DNA from: Bolinopsis microptera
Taxonomy: Eukaryota; Ctenophora; Tentaculata; Lobata; Bolinopsidae
Length of the DNA stretch: 60,311 bases
Direction of reading: 5' to 3'
Assembly: GCF_026151205.1 (NCBI RefSeq)
Contig: NW_026971775.1
Span: forward strand, 1-60,311
Shown: positions 41,940-52,690 of the stretch, one piece after another
How the letters are laid out: the number at the start of each line of letters is the position of its first letter
How positions within the stretch are numbered: the stretch's first letter is position 1
Made by a program: the position numbers and the translations under genes
Notes under the pieces: model-generated
What the model was told of the DNA's origin: nothing
Databases searched by the model: none
Seen by the model: only the letters and a program-made list of their open reading frames with translations

Positions 41940-42776
41940 TTATTGATATTGTTTGATTGTGCCGTAAAAATAAATATTTGTTTTATTATAAATATTTGTT
42001 TTATTAGTATCCTCTGATACCACTGTGGCACGGGACCTTGAAAACATAGTTATGTCCCATCCAATATGTGGTATTATCCTGAGGTCTGCTTCTTCGTATT
42101 TGAAGTTCAGCTGATCGATTTGTTGTACATTACCCAGGTCATTAAGATGGAGTGCTGGTTTAGAGACATTTTCCACTACTGTACCACTAAAAATAATTTG
42201 AATTTTGACCTTACGAGCCAAATCAAGAACATGCGACGTTACAAAGCTCTGGAACTTTTCTTTGTTTGCAGAGCATGCCCAAAACTTCGGCATCTGTTCG
42301 GGAACTTTAGTGTCGCTTCTTATTCTTGCTAGGCGGATAATACCACCAGCTGCTGCAATCCTGGTGGCTCTTTCACGACCTTTAAGAGAGTTGTCCATGT
42401 AGCTGTCAAAAACGATGTGAAAAAGTGCTACATCGGGGAACCTCTTGAAAACTCTAGCAAATGCCTCTGCCATCATCATCCTGAATGTCCAGACTGAAGG
42501 ATTATCTTGGATTCCAAATAAAGACGGTGCTTTCAGGTCCAAGCTTCGTCCTCTGATGAACGACATAAAGTCGACCACAACAGCCTTCTCGTAAGAAGGA
42601 TTGCATATAAGATCGTCAGTTTTGAAGGATGCTTTCTTTTCAAGTTCCTCCCTCATTTTATTTTTGATTGGTTTTACCATCAAAGAACCGTTGAAGAGCG
42701 TACTATAGTTTGTAATATCATACTTAAGAACTCTTGCTAAATCATCATCTTTACTAATTACTTTTTGTAATATAAA
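41940..42776 (-). pseudogene. Remnant of an unnamed invertebrate repeat gene, C-terminal piece
   Basis: Minus-strand frame with SPFILQKVISKDDDLARVL (42700-42780), LFNGSLMVKPIKNKMREEL, VVVDFMSFIRGRS, LFHIVFDSYMDNSLKGRERA, and EEADLRIIPHIGWDITMF then ATVVSEDTN. I recognise this order (short Phe-His-Val-Val-Phe-Asp block, then an E-E-A-D-x-R-I-I block, then a v-v-S-x-D-T strand) from a large family of uncharacterised, transposon-like proteins of invertebrates. The EEAD and DT acids hint at a PIN/FEN-like nuclease fold, but that is a guess. It is cut at 41940 by LINE D. Confidence 0.6.
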
Positions 42777-43032
42777 AGGTAGTGGTTAAGGGGTTTTCAA
42801 AACTCCAGGGGCTCGTGAAGTGTCTTACACAACCTCTCCGAGCCCAAAATCCGTAGTGCGTGGTGAAGAGCCACACCCTTCTCGAGGTGCCACTGTTAAG
42901 CTTAGTAGCCTGTTCTGGGTGATTCCAGTTAAAACAGGTGAACGGTAACAGAACACTGCGGCTCTAGACCTGTACAGGTCGAAAAATATAACCGGGACAT
43001 CTGTCTCGTTAGGACTGCATGCGGTTCATCGG

Positions 43033-44040
43033 GTGCGAAGGGCCAGCATCCCTTCCACCTCAAATAACAACGCTACTGAAACAACAAACACATCAAATGG
43101 ACGGAGTGCTACTTCCAATTCAAGGACGGATGGTTCCAGCATGACGGAGGCTGGGCAAAGCCTACGCGACCCCAATCGCCTGATGAGAAGAGGGGGTACT
43201 CGTCATCCGACCAGATTTATTAGTCAACAGATCATCCATGTTGACCCTGCTTCCAACAAATCCAATCCAGTCAATTATTGCAAACAGTTCTTACGTTTTA
43301 GAAACATGGAACGTTCTATCTCTTGTCAGCTCATCTACACAGCTCTACCAACTTAGTCAAAACATTGATCAGTACAGATTGGATCTTTTGGGGATCACCG
43401 AGACTCACATGCCTGGATCTGGCACCACTCTACTGGACAATGGCAGTCTACTCATCCATTCCGGTAGAGTCGACGGGATCAAGAGACAGGGAGTCGGTCT
43501 CAGTCTTTCAAAACGAATCAGAAACTCCCTGATATCACTCCCACATCGGAGCGGGTTTTAACTGCTAGGCTGCATAGTAAGCAAATCAACATCTCTGTTG
43601 TTGTGGCCTATGCTCCAACTGAGGGTGCAGAGGAGAGTGAGAAAGATAAGTTTTATAGGACACTCACAGATACATTTGATGGGCTACCTCGTCACGATAT
43701 CAAGTTACTGCTCGGCGATTTTAATGCAAAAGTAACATCAGGCAGATATGGAAGTGAAGCGGTCATCGGTGGGGAATCACTCCATAGCTCATCAAATGAC
43801 AACGGGACAAGACTTGTGGATTTCTGTGCGACGAACCAGCTTGTCATCGGGGAACTCTCTTCGAGCACAAGAACATTCACAAGGGAACATGGCGGTCCCC
43901 CAACGGGCTCACGGTCAATCAGATAGATCATATTATCTGCATTGGAAAGCGGTTTCGTCAGTCACTTTTTGATGTTAGGGTATATCGCGGGGCAGACATC
44001 GGCTCCGATCATTATCTGGTTCTAGGACTGCTTAAAATCA
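43033..44040 (+). pseudogene. Second RTE-like LINE: N-terminus and APE endonuclease
   Basis: Three frames together give the domain: LETWNVLSLVSSS and LDLLGITETHMPGSG (catalytic Glu), GVGLSLSKRIRN, a stop near 43559, VVVAYAPTEGAEES, IKLLLGDFNAKVTSG (GDFN), NGTRLVDFCATNQLVIG, a stop near 43925, and IGSDHYLVLGLLKIK (SDH). The motif order is that of RTE-clade endonucleases. Frameshifts near 43310 and 43930 inactivate it. Confidence 0.8.
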
Positions 44041-44051
44041 AACTTCAGTCA

Positions 44052-46079
44052 GTGACAAAGATCAACGCCAACAGGCACAATGTGCCTGCCATTGAGCGCC
44101 TGAGGGATAGTACTAAGGTTACAGAGTACAATGTGGCTCTTCAAAACCGATTTGTAAGTCTGGATAGTGAGGTCGACCTCGAGGATATGTGGCGTAATCT
44201 CAGTCAGACCGTCACTGATGTCTCAATGGAGGTACTAGGCAAAAGACCCCGGAAGGCAAAGGAGCAACACCTGTCACGGAAGACCAAGGATTTATTGATT
44301 CAGCGGGCACAGTTTAAGCGCAGAGACCCAAACTCGGACGCTAACAGGTCAGAGTATTCTAAACTTAATAAGTTAGTCAAGAAAAGCAGCAAGCTAGACG
44401 ACAATAACTGGGCAGTTAGAGTAGCTACTGATCTTTAGGAAGCAGCGATCAAGAAGATCTCTGGTAAGAACAAAAAGCCTCAAGCATCTTGTGTCCGGGA
44501 CAAGGACGGTAGGAAGATCACGGATCCCCAACAGCAGAGGGATAGGTGGAAGGAGCACTTTACTGAACTTCTGAACCCTCCATTATCAAGTGTCGACCTT
44601 GCCGACCTTGATACAGTACCACCCCAACCCCACTTTGACTCTCTCTCTTGTTCGGATGGACCACCCACCACAGACGAGATTAGTTATTCCCTGACAAAGC
44701 TTAAGAACCACAAAAGCCCAGGAGTGGACGGGATAACTAACGAGCAACTGAAGTATGGTGCGAGTGCTCTAGTTGATCAACTAGAGTGTCTATTCAAGAA
44801 AGTGTGGGAAGAAGAGACTGTTCCTGAAGATTGGTTAAAGGGTGTGATCATTGTTATTGGGAAGAAAGGAGACACTTCAGTCTGCGGGAACAACAGAGGG
44901 ATCACATTAAGGTCTACAGCATCCAAGCTTTTTCAGATGATTCTTCTTAAGCGGTTACATGCTGGTATGGAGTGTCTTCTCAGGGAGAATCAGTGCGGAT
45001 TTAGACAGAACCGCTCATGTATTGATCAGATTTATTCTCTACGAACTATTATTCATAACTGTCTTGAGTTTAACATTCCTCTTTTCATTAATTTTGTCGA
45101 TTTCAAGGCAGCGTTCGATTCTATCAGAAGGGACTTTATTTGGTGCAGTATGAGACACTATGGGCTGCCTGAAAAATATGTCAGAATATTTCAGTCATTT
45201 TTTGGGGGTACCGTGAGTGCCGTGAGGGTTAATGGGGAGCTGACAGATTGGTTTGATGTTAACTCAGGCACAGGTCAGGGTGACATTCAAGCACCTCCTG
45301 TCTTTAATTTCTGCCTAAACTTTTCTGCATTTCTGGCTGAGACCAACAAGACCATCAGTCAAGGCGCAGTGCTGCAGAAGGAGATGAAGACGGTCGAGGA
45401 AAAGGTCATTCTGGACACCGATTATGCTGATGACATGGCTATTATGGACAACTCAGGGGAAGGCTTACATGAGTCAACTGATCTATTAGTTCATTACAGC
45501 TCCTACGCTGGGCTCAGAATAAATGCAAAGAAGACCCAATGCATGGCTGTAAGCAAGTGCGCCTCCCAGCGACCTTTCATCAAGGATGATTGTATTGAGC
45601 TGTCGGTTGAGGTTGAACCCGTCGAGCAGGTTAGCAACTTTGTCTACCTGGGTGCAACTATCAGTGGGGATGGGACAATCGACAGAGACCTGGATGTCCG
45701 TATCCAGAAGGCTAATGGCGCCTTTCATCAGCTCTGGAACATTTGGTATAGCAGAACTATAAAGACTCCAACCAAGATCAGGATCTATATTCTATAGGGC
45801 TGCTGTCCTCACCATCTTGTTGTATGGAGCTAAAGTCTGGAACACCACCAAAAAGCAGATGAAACGCTTCGAGGTTTTCCATCAGACCTCCTTGAGAAGG
45901 ATCCTTAGGATTAAATGGTTCTTTCATGTGACCAACGAAGAAGTTCTTAGGAGGGCTGGCATCAAGTCTGTTGAGACTTTCATCAGTGCTGCCAGGCTAC
46001 GTTGGTATGGACATGTAGTTAGAATGCCAGACTCTAGACTACCGAGGTTTCTGTTGAACTGGAAGCCAAATTATTGAAA
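44052..46079 (+). pseudogene. Second RTE-like LINE: reverse transcriptase and C-terminus
   Basis: Linker at 44052-44438, a TAG at 44436-44438, then reverse transcriptase: NHKSPGVDGITNEQLKYG, WLKGVIIVIGKKGD, NNRGITLRSTASKLFQMIL, NQCGFRQNRSCIDQI, NFVDFKAAFDSIRRDF (block A), GTGQGDIQAPPVFNF (Q-G motif), DTDYADDMAIM (YADD), VYLGATISGDGTIDRDLDVR, a frameshift near 45790, ILLYGAKVWNTTKKQ, and WYGHVVRMPDSRLPRF. Typical RTE-clade order; broken by the stop and frameshift. Confidence 0.85.
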
Positions 46080-46293
46080 GAGGTCAAGGGGCAGACCCCG
46101 TAAGAACTGGAAGTCCTGCGTACTCGAAGATGCTGATAAGTTTACAGGTGTTGAAAACATCGACAACAACACAACAGAAGCTTTGGCTACCAACCGAGTA
46201 CAGTGGAGACATATGTTACGCCGCCAACGCGATGTGTGTGATGCAGGCCACTCCAACGACTAGGAGGAGACCTTACCATGTATGTATGTATGA

Positions 46294-46702
46294 AATATAA
46301 AGGACTTTGATTGCCAGCCTTGATGCTCGCTCGTTTTTCTTGATAGACGTTTCAGTGGCATCTGATTTAGCAGCTGTAACATGATCCACAGGAAGTAAAT
46401 TTATCTTGCTGATCTTGTCTGCCAATAACCTTGTCTTTTATTTGTAAACTGATTTTAGGAACTCGTCATACTTTTCAGATACAATCTCAAAGAAATCACA
46501 ATGCATCTTGGCAACACTGTCTTCGGCATAAACTTGCGTAACAGTACAAGGTTTTTAACTTTGTCGTGATTCTCCTTGCAGAATGGATTTCCTTGACTAC
46601 TTATATAACTTCAGATACTGTCAGTGAGAGCATTGATCTCTTGAATCTTTCTAGGACTGAAATGATGGTGGGAAGATGCATTGGCAGTCTCTGTGTTCCT
46701 CC
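46294..46702 (-). pseudogene. Repeat-gene remnant, middle piece
   Basis: Between the RTE-like LINE and foldback element T3. The minus strand gives, with several frameshifts, NASSHHHFSPRKIQEINAL, NPFCKENHDKVKNLVLL, KISKINLLPVDHV and EKRASIKAGNQSPF, the last joining in frame to FILQKVISKDDD across the LINE insertion. This links the two flanking pieces of the same gene family into one broken gene. Confidence 0.55.
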
Positions 46703-47880
46703 TTAAGGGGGGGGGGGGGGGGGGTTCACCCTGATTTTTTTGTGAAACTTGGTTTTGAGATAGCAATTGACCAACAAACTAGGACCAGTGACCGAACTTT
46801 TGAGGGGGTCCCGGACCCTAACCGCCAAACGGTGCACGCAGGGCAGCCACGCCCATATTTGGTCGAAATTAGGCCCAATTTAGCCAAATACCCTGAACAT
46901 GCCCAAAATCCAGATTTTAGGTGCTCTACTTGTAGCTAGTGGTTCCCTGAACTCGTATATGAATTTTCATCAAGATTGGACAAAAAATGACTGAGTTATG
47001 AGCAAAAAACCATATGACCATATTTGGGCATACGCACCAAATTTGATCGATTTTGGCCCATAAATTGGTGAAATATCAATATTTTTGAATGAAACCAACT
47101 TTATATGGAAGGTAAGCCTATACTACACATTATCTATGATTATCAGCTCTGTATCTACCTAACTGTGGATTCTGTGTTCAAATAATCGCAAAAAATGAAC
47201 AAAATTGCCCATATCTCAGTTCGCGATATTTGCAAAACTGACTTCGCTCAAAACAATAGAACTCAATAGGGTTTCAATATTTTTACATGAAATTTTCAGA
47301 ATCAACGTAGAATTGTCTCATGACCTTAAGTTTTGGGACAGAATTTTGAGTTAGGCCTTTAAAAAAATTTGGCGGCCAAATTCTAAATTTAGCAGTGCAA
47401 ATTTTAGAATTTGGCCGCCAAATTTTTTTAAAGGCCTAACTCAAAATTCTGTCCCAAAACTTAAGGTCATGAGACAATTTTACGTTGATTCTGAAAATTT
47501 CATGAAAAAATATTGAAACCCTATTGAGTTCTATTGTTTTGAGCGAAGTCAGTTTTGCAAATATCGCGAACTGAGATATGGGCAATTTTGTTCATTTTTT
47601 GCGATTATTTGAACACAGAATCCACAGTTAGGTAGATACAGAGCTGATAATCATAGATAATGTGTAGTATAGGCTTACCTTCCATATAAAGTTGGTTTCA
47701 TTCAAAAATATTGATATTTCACCAATTTATGGGCCAAAATCGATCAAATTTGGTGCGTATGCCCAAATATGGTCATATGGTTTTTTGCTCATAACTCAGT
47801 CATTTTTTGTACAATCTTGATGAAAATTCATATACGAGTTCAGGGAACCACTAGCTACAAGTAGAGCACCTAATCCTTAA
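46703..47880. mobile_element. TTAA-flanked foldback element T3
   Basis: TTAA at 46703-46706 and 47877-47880. Arms 46918-47388 and about 47400-47873 are an almost perfect inverted repeat with a centre near 47394 (ttggcggccaaatt). The left end has a further 210 bp (46707-46917, starting with a G-run) without a counterpart on the right, so the right end has probably lost its terminal part. TTAAGG...CCTTAA at the outer ends agrees with elements T1 and T2. The insertion supplies the stop codon that ends the host ORF at 47877. Confidence 0.75.
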
Positions 47881-48290
47881 TCCGAGTTTGTTATCTCTCT
47901 AAAGGTGTTGGTTATAGACTTAGAGAGAACCTCGTGATAAATGAGGGCCCATTCCGCAGCGTATTCCTGTTTCCTAGTCTGCCCTATGATTCCGTGTGAA
48001 CTCTTTGAACTACGTTGTATTTTTTGTTCAAGAGCAAGATCTGGCGACACTGCGTTAAAAGATCCCGAGGTTCTTTTTACTACAAAATGCTTCTTCAAGT
48101 CATGTAACTTTGGGTGAGTGTGCTTGACATTTTTAAGAAGCTCCAAGTAAAAAGAGCCGTATCTCAAATAGTGTAGACTGTCACAACCAAGAAACACAAA
48201 AGGTCTTGAATAGTAGTGAATAGTATGAAGTTTCTTATGAGGTTCATGATTTTCAGAAAGATGAACCAATACTTGCATTGTGACGAACAA
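47877..48290 (-). pseudogene. Repeat-gene remnant, N-proximal piece
   Basis: 137 codons on the minus strand, with PFVFLGCDSLHYLRYGSFYL, KHTHPKLHDLKKHFVVKRT, SGSFNAVSPDLALEQKIQ and SHGIIGQTRKQEYAAEW. I know this pattern (yl-r-s...h-P-x-l...f-x-v-x-R-t-x-x-x-F-x-x-v-x-x-D-x-a-l-E-q, then s-x-G-i-i-G-x-t) from the same uncharacterised invertebrate family as 41940-42776. The stop comes from the TTAA of element T3, confirming that the gene was open before that insertion. Confidence 0.6.
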
Positions 48291-48356
48291 ATTTTCTCAA
48301 AACGATCAATATCCTGTTTTAACTTATTGACAGTGTTGCATTCTAAGCAGGGGTGT

Positions 48357-48827
48357 AGGAAGCGGGGGGGGGGGGGGGGGGGCGCCATCGCCCCCCATGA
48401 AATCCGGTCAAGGGGCCAAAAAGGGCCAACTTTTTAATTTAGGCTTCTAAAAATTTTTGGGACAAATTTTTTTTCCCCGAAAATTTTAAAGTCAAAATTA
48501 TTTAAAGTCAAAAATGTTTTATGTCAAAAATTTTCAAAGTTTTCTTGAAAACCACTTTTGTTCATGTTTCATGCTACCCTGATCATTATGAGCCAAATAT
48601 ATTTTTTTCGGTTTTCGAAGTTCGATATACGATTTTGGACTCGAGGGTTCCCCTTTGTAATGCGATCTCGGAAGGCAGGCCTCCCCTTCGCAATACGAGC
48701 ATGGGGAGGCCTGACGAGCATGGGGAGGCCTGACGAGCATGGGGAGGCCTGACGAGCATGGGGAGGCCTGACGAGCATGACAGTTCATAACATACATGTA
48801 TAAAGATACCGATGCATTACTGAAACA
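48357..48827. repeat. Poly(G) tract and 19-bp minisatellite
   Basis: 48364-48381 is a G-run after caggggtgtaggaagc, a sequence that resembles the terminus of a DNA transposon, but no matching end was found. 48696-48778 contains about four and a half copies of gagcatggggaggcctgac (19 bp). ORFs across the repeat on both strands are artefacts. Confidence 0.8.
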
Positions 48828-49103
48828 ATGAAGATAGTGAAGAGTCAACAGCCCATATCCATGTATTCTCTCTTTAAGAAGTCTGAGCTCAGAGATGACA
48901 GATTTGTGACACCACACTCATCTCACAATTTCGCATATAAAGGGGCAAATCTATGGAATACGTTTCTTGAGCAGTCAAATGCACGTGGTAAAATAGGTTC
49001 ACTAGGCTCAATTAAATCCCGATTGAAGCATTCTATCATGAAGGCTCAACACCAACCTGACAATATTAACTGGCAAGATTTAAACTTCAACACTTTCCTA
49101 TGA
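48828..49103 (+). pseudogene. C-terminal fragment of another LINE (LINE E)
   Basis: A 91-codon frame: LRDDRFVTPHSSHNFAYKGANLWNTF, then LGSIKSRLKHSIMK and a polar tail ending NTFL. The R-x-x-x-P-x-x...G...lWN-x-f...slgsiKsrLK pattern is the C-terminal end of CR1/jockey-type ORF2. No upstream reverse transcriptase is present. The following 200 bp is AC-rich, like a LINE 3' UTR. Confidence 0.6.
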
Positions 49104-50240
49104 AAAGACCCCATTTATATTTATATCTTTTAAATTTTACACCTGTCACTCACATCATATATACACCACAAAAGAAAAATATCCATTCAATCATTACATT
49201 ATACACTCACTCCACCACACATGCACACAAACCATTGAACCAGGTTACACACGGGTGTACCGTTCACTTTATCCGAAGGGAAAAATGATGCTTTACGTAA
49301 CGCGCGATTTACGTCTTGGTAGCTAAATTATTCAAGCGCTACTTGTCAGAGGGACACAAATGCGCGCGCGAGCGCTTGCGCGGCTCACTTATCCAACACT
49401 CATGTTTACATCGTATCAAGCAATGGTTCAGTTTAATTATGGTAAGGGCACAGCCTGTCAAAAATACTTTTCGCATGATCCGTCGACACCGCCTGAAGGT
49501 GACTGCATAATAACGGATCAACGTTGAATCAAACATTAATAAGCTTGCAGCTTCCGATGACAATGTGTTCAACCTGGTGTCATGCTTGAATTGGTTTTGG
49601 ACCTCTTCATGCTTTTGATTTATTTATTATTGTTATTTGGTATTATGAGCTAACATGTACATATACATACGGTATCTAAAAGTTAAGTTTACTAGCAGGA
49701 ACCCGTATGATATAACCCTAAAATGGTGTCAAGACTTAAGAAACTAAAATAATTATTACTTATAATAATAAGTAATAGCGGAAAGTCGCGTTAAAGTTGA
49801 TGCCGTGGTGTCAGTAAAATGGCACAGATATATATATATATATATATCGTCTCGCTTTATATATAGTAAGATAGCGAGCATATTTAACAAATTTTAAGCA
49901 ATAATGTATTGCGAGCAGCTGTAACTTAAATATCGCATAAAAATCATATAACTCAAAACTAAAATTTTACTGGAATATAGGGAAAACTAAGATAAAATCT
50001 TTTCTCAAAGAATAAATACATCATTATTATATTATTATGTTATACATTCCCAATCATACTGTTGAGAGTATAACATCTATTAACTATAATGGAAATCCAG
50101 ATCGTTGATATTTTTATTATAAAATTACGACATCACTTACTTGGCAATGACAAGACAGTTTAAAATGAATTGGATTATACAATAACCAATGGTTCTGAGC
50201 AACAAAACGTCTAATAAAGCTGACAATATATTCAACTCAG
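49104..50240. other. LINE E 3' UTR, then intronic sequence
   Basis: 49828-49848 is a (TA)n run. From about 50020 the sequence is the upstream part of the duplicated SRCR-TSP1 block. No ORF worth reporting. Confidence 0.5.
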
Positions 50241-50576
50241 ATGTTGCACCAACTACTGAAACTGGTATCTTGTTCCGAATCGTTGATGAAAATGGAAACG
50301 ATCTTCCGGAGGATGAAAAAGGTCTGTTGCTTTACAAGGGTGGAACAGTGTGTGACGATGATTTTGATTATAATGCTGCACATACGATTTGTAAAGAAAT
50401 GGGATCTACTGGTGCACAAAGTTGGGAAAATGGGGAATATTTTAGCTTACAGGATAACTTGGACATCAAACTGGATAATGTGCAATGCCTTGATGAACAT
50501 GAGTGGTCATCTTGTAGTTACAGTGAAGTTCACAACTGTGACCATCGCGAGGATGTCTTCCTAACTTGTGGCGAAG
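50241..50576 (+). CDS. SRCR-domain exon, copy 1 (phase 1-1)
   Basis: Acceptor attcaactcag and donor gtaaac enclose 336 bp (112 codons, phase 1 at both ends). The domain: LFRIVDENGND, LLLYKGGTVCDDDFDYNAA, TICKEMG, QDNLDIKLDNVQC, EWSSCSYSEVHNCDHREDV, FLTCGEG. Six cysteines in the usual group-B-like spacing, and GTVCDD and HxC-x-H-x-E-D are hallmark SRCR sequence. SRCR domains bind ligands, often microbial, in secreted or membrane receptors. The ORF is open upstream to an ATG at 50189, but the exon starts at 50241 as judged by the acceptor and shared phase. Confidence 0.88.
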
Positions 50577-50782
50577 GTAAACTTTTTACATATACTGATG
50601 ATGACTACTTAAATTGTATAAAGGTTTTGTTAAACGTAGTCGTGGCTACACGGAAGTAATCATTTCCTAATTTTATCACGATTTTAATGAACACGTTATA
50701 AGCCGAACCAAAAATTAGTTTTATCATATTCTTACTTTCTAGGAGTACGATGCTATCGCTAATATAATTTTTTATTTGTCAG

Positions 50783-50950
50783 TTGATGGAGGGTATAGTG
50801 AATTCGGAGATTGGTCAGAATGTTTCACCTGTGGAGGAGGCAACCAAAAACGAATAAGAACTTGTACTGAACCTCCTCCGTCACAAGGTGGTGCAGATTG
50901 TGTCGGGGAAGCGTCCGAAACTCAACCTTGTTATGAAGATGACTGTCCAG
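50783..50950 (+). CDS. TSP1-domain exon, copy 1 (phase 1-1)
   Basis: Acceptor tttatttgtcag and donor gtttaa enclose 168 bp (56 codons). Sequence: DGGYSEFGDWSEC, FTCGGGNQKRIRTC, EPPPSQGGADCVG, ETQPCYEDDCP. This is a thrombospondin type 1 repeat with six cysteines, a W-S-x-C start and the C-G-G-G-x...R-x-R-x-C core (here KRIRTC). It lacks one residue present in copy 2 between the first two cysteines. TSP1 repeats bind glycosaminoglycans and matrix proteins. It lies 206 bp after the SRCR exon, so the pair forms a splicing-compatible module. Confidence 0.88.
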
Positions 50951-51163
50951 GTTTAAATCATACATCTTCATACAGAGTGTTCCACGCAAACGTTAAATAT
51001 CTTAAAATTGTTCATAGTTTAATTGCTTTCTGGAAAAGAGGAGGCCCAGTATATCAACGTACCCAGTATTATAGAGTTGCACGGTATAACCTTATAATAA
51101 TAAATAAACATTAAACATATCAAACGAATCAAGAATAATTCATGTGAGTAAAATCATAAAATC
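50951..51163. other. Intron between TSP1 exon copy 1 and LINE A copy 2
   Basis: AT-rich, no gene. The long ORF that reads through the TSP1 donor to 51114 is a frame extension into the intron. Confidence 0.6.
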
Positions 51164-51829
51164 GTGACCTTTCTTTATAAGAAAACAACTATTTCAAGAA
51201 AACAACAATTTTATTTAGTATCAGTTAAAGCAGACAAAAACATATTTTATAAATATAACTAGCGCAAACTTTAGACCATATATCTTAGGGGACTTGGAGT
51301 AGCAAGAGAGTGGCCAGAAAGTATATATACTTTTACCAAAAATACATCGATATGAATCCAGGGTGATACAGGATCGGAGAGTGCAGACCATGAAATTTAC
51401 GCACCCACCCTTGCCTCCTGAATTCTTGGTTGGATAGACAATTATGCAAAAAATTGGTCGTTTATACTCCAAGTCCCTTTGTTAATAGAAGTAGTATTAT
51501 TTATGTCTGGAGTTATAGCTTCATTCAATAATAACAATATCAATATAATCAATATTAAAATCATTATCAGACTAAACTATCAAATAAATAAATTATCAAA
51601 TATCAATTATTAATTCACTCTGATTAAAAAGTTATAAATTAGGATATCTAATATTTAAGAATTACAACTACAAGTGGTTAAAAACGCCCAAAATCGATCT
51701 GAGATATTTTCAGTCTATAGTACAATAATGATAGCAATAGTTTAAATTATGTGTCGCTGCAATTAGATTAAATTACTGTAGCTTAAAATTGTTTGGAGTC
51801 CAAGTATCTTTTAAGTCAGCAGTCTGTGA

Positions 51830-52689
51830 TTGTATTAATAGTGCTTTCGTTCTCAATTTTATCAAGTTAATGGAAGTTTCTAGGCAATTGCTTGAAGTTA
51901 ACATTTTTATGAACAGTGTTCCAAAGCTTGGCTGCATTAAACAAAAAGGTATTTGATTTATTTAGAAGAATAACCGTTAGACTCGTTGCACGGTTTGAAA
52001 TCTTGATAGCCTCATAAAGGGAGTATGGGCAGTGATACTTGATAATCTTAGAGAATTCTAAAATACAGTGATATTTGTACAAGTTTTGAGCCGTAAGAAT
52101 TTTTAATCTAATAAAAATGGGTTTTGTATGCTCCTTTTCAAAATGTTTATGGCCTAATATTTGCATGCCGTATGGTCTAGTTCTTGCACATGTTGAAATT
52201 GTTTATCTAGATATGAGTCGAGATCGCCAAAAAGGATTCTTATACAGTGCTTCTGTATGATAAAAAGACTATCATTTGACCGTTCTTTGAGGACAACTCC
52301 CCAAACACTTATACCATAACTGAGATGTGATTCAAATAGAGCATTATATATTTTTAAATATAGTTCAGCAGGTATCGAGTGCCGAATTCTACAGATTGCA
52401 CCAGTCATGGACCTTAGTTTTTTACGGATGTAGTGCATGTGGGCAGTCCAGTTTAGCTTACTATCTATAACAACACCTAAGAATTTGGTATCCTTGACTT
52501 TAGTAATAACCTTACCATTGATGAATATTGATCTAGATTCATCTAGCAGGGTAGCAAATGGTCTAGTCCGTGCACAAGTGTCATCATATTCAGAGGCAGG
52601 TTTAAAATGGATGTAGCAGCATTTCGGCATGTTGATATGAAGTAGATTGCATTTCATATAAATCGAGACATGTTTAAGCACTAAGTTGG
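51830..52689 (-). pseudogene. LINE A copy 2: reverse transcriptase C-terminal region
   Basis: Minus-strand frame 52681-52154: HVSIYMKCNLLHINMPKCCYI, FLGVVIDSKLNWTAHMHYI, LYLKIYNALFESHLSYGIS, and a frameshift near 52160 into QILGHKHFEKEHTKPIF and YEAIKISNRATSL (52166-51867). FLGV-x-ID...W-x-x-H-I and SHLSYgi are typical of the reverse transcriptase thumb and C-terminal region. It gives the true sequence for the part that is corrupted in LINE A copy 1. Confidence 0.85.
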
Positions 52690-52690
52690 A

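Larger units (their letters stand above)
42777..46293 (+). mobile_element. Second RTE-like LINE, nearly full length
   Basis: Plus-strand element between copies of AATATAAA(A)GG (42769-42779 and 46294-46303). It has a 5' UTR (42777-43030), an N-terminal Ser/Thr/Asn-rich region, an APE endonuclease and a reverse transcriptase, and ends in the tail catgtatgtatgtatga. Several stops and frameshifts break it. It belongs to a different family from the RTE-like LINE at 35345-37435. Confidence 0.85.
50020..50975 (+). repeat. Segmental duplication unit 1 (SRCR + TSP1 exon pair)
   Basis: About 955 bp that recurs in direct orientation at 58805-59760, covering 220 bp of upstream intron, the SRCR exon, a 206-bp intron, the TSP1 exon and a few bases beyond. 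The copies are about 96-97% identical by eye; the internal intron differs at only two places. Confidence 0.92.

Noticed and set aside
42786-42800. TTAAGGGG at 42786 as the end of another TTAA element
   Set aside because: It lies just inside the 5' UTR of the second RTE-like LINE, bounded by its own target duplication, with no matching inverted end.
43692-43931. Antisense ORFs overlapping LINE endonuclease and reverse transcriptase regions
   Set aside because: Shadows of the sense coding frames; the sense frames carry the conserved motifs.
50189-50240. ATG at 50189 as the start of an SRCR protein
   Set aside because: The frame is open by chance through the intron end; the acceptor at 50239-50240 and the phase shared with other exons point to an internal exon.
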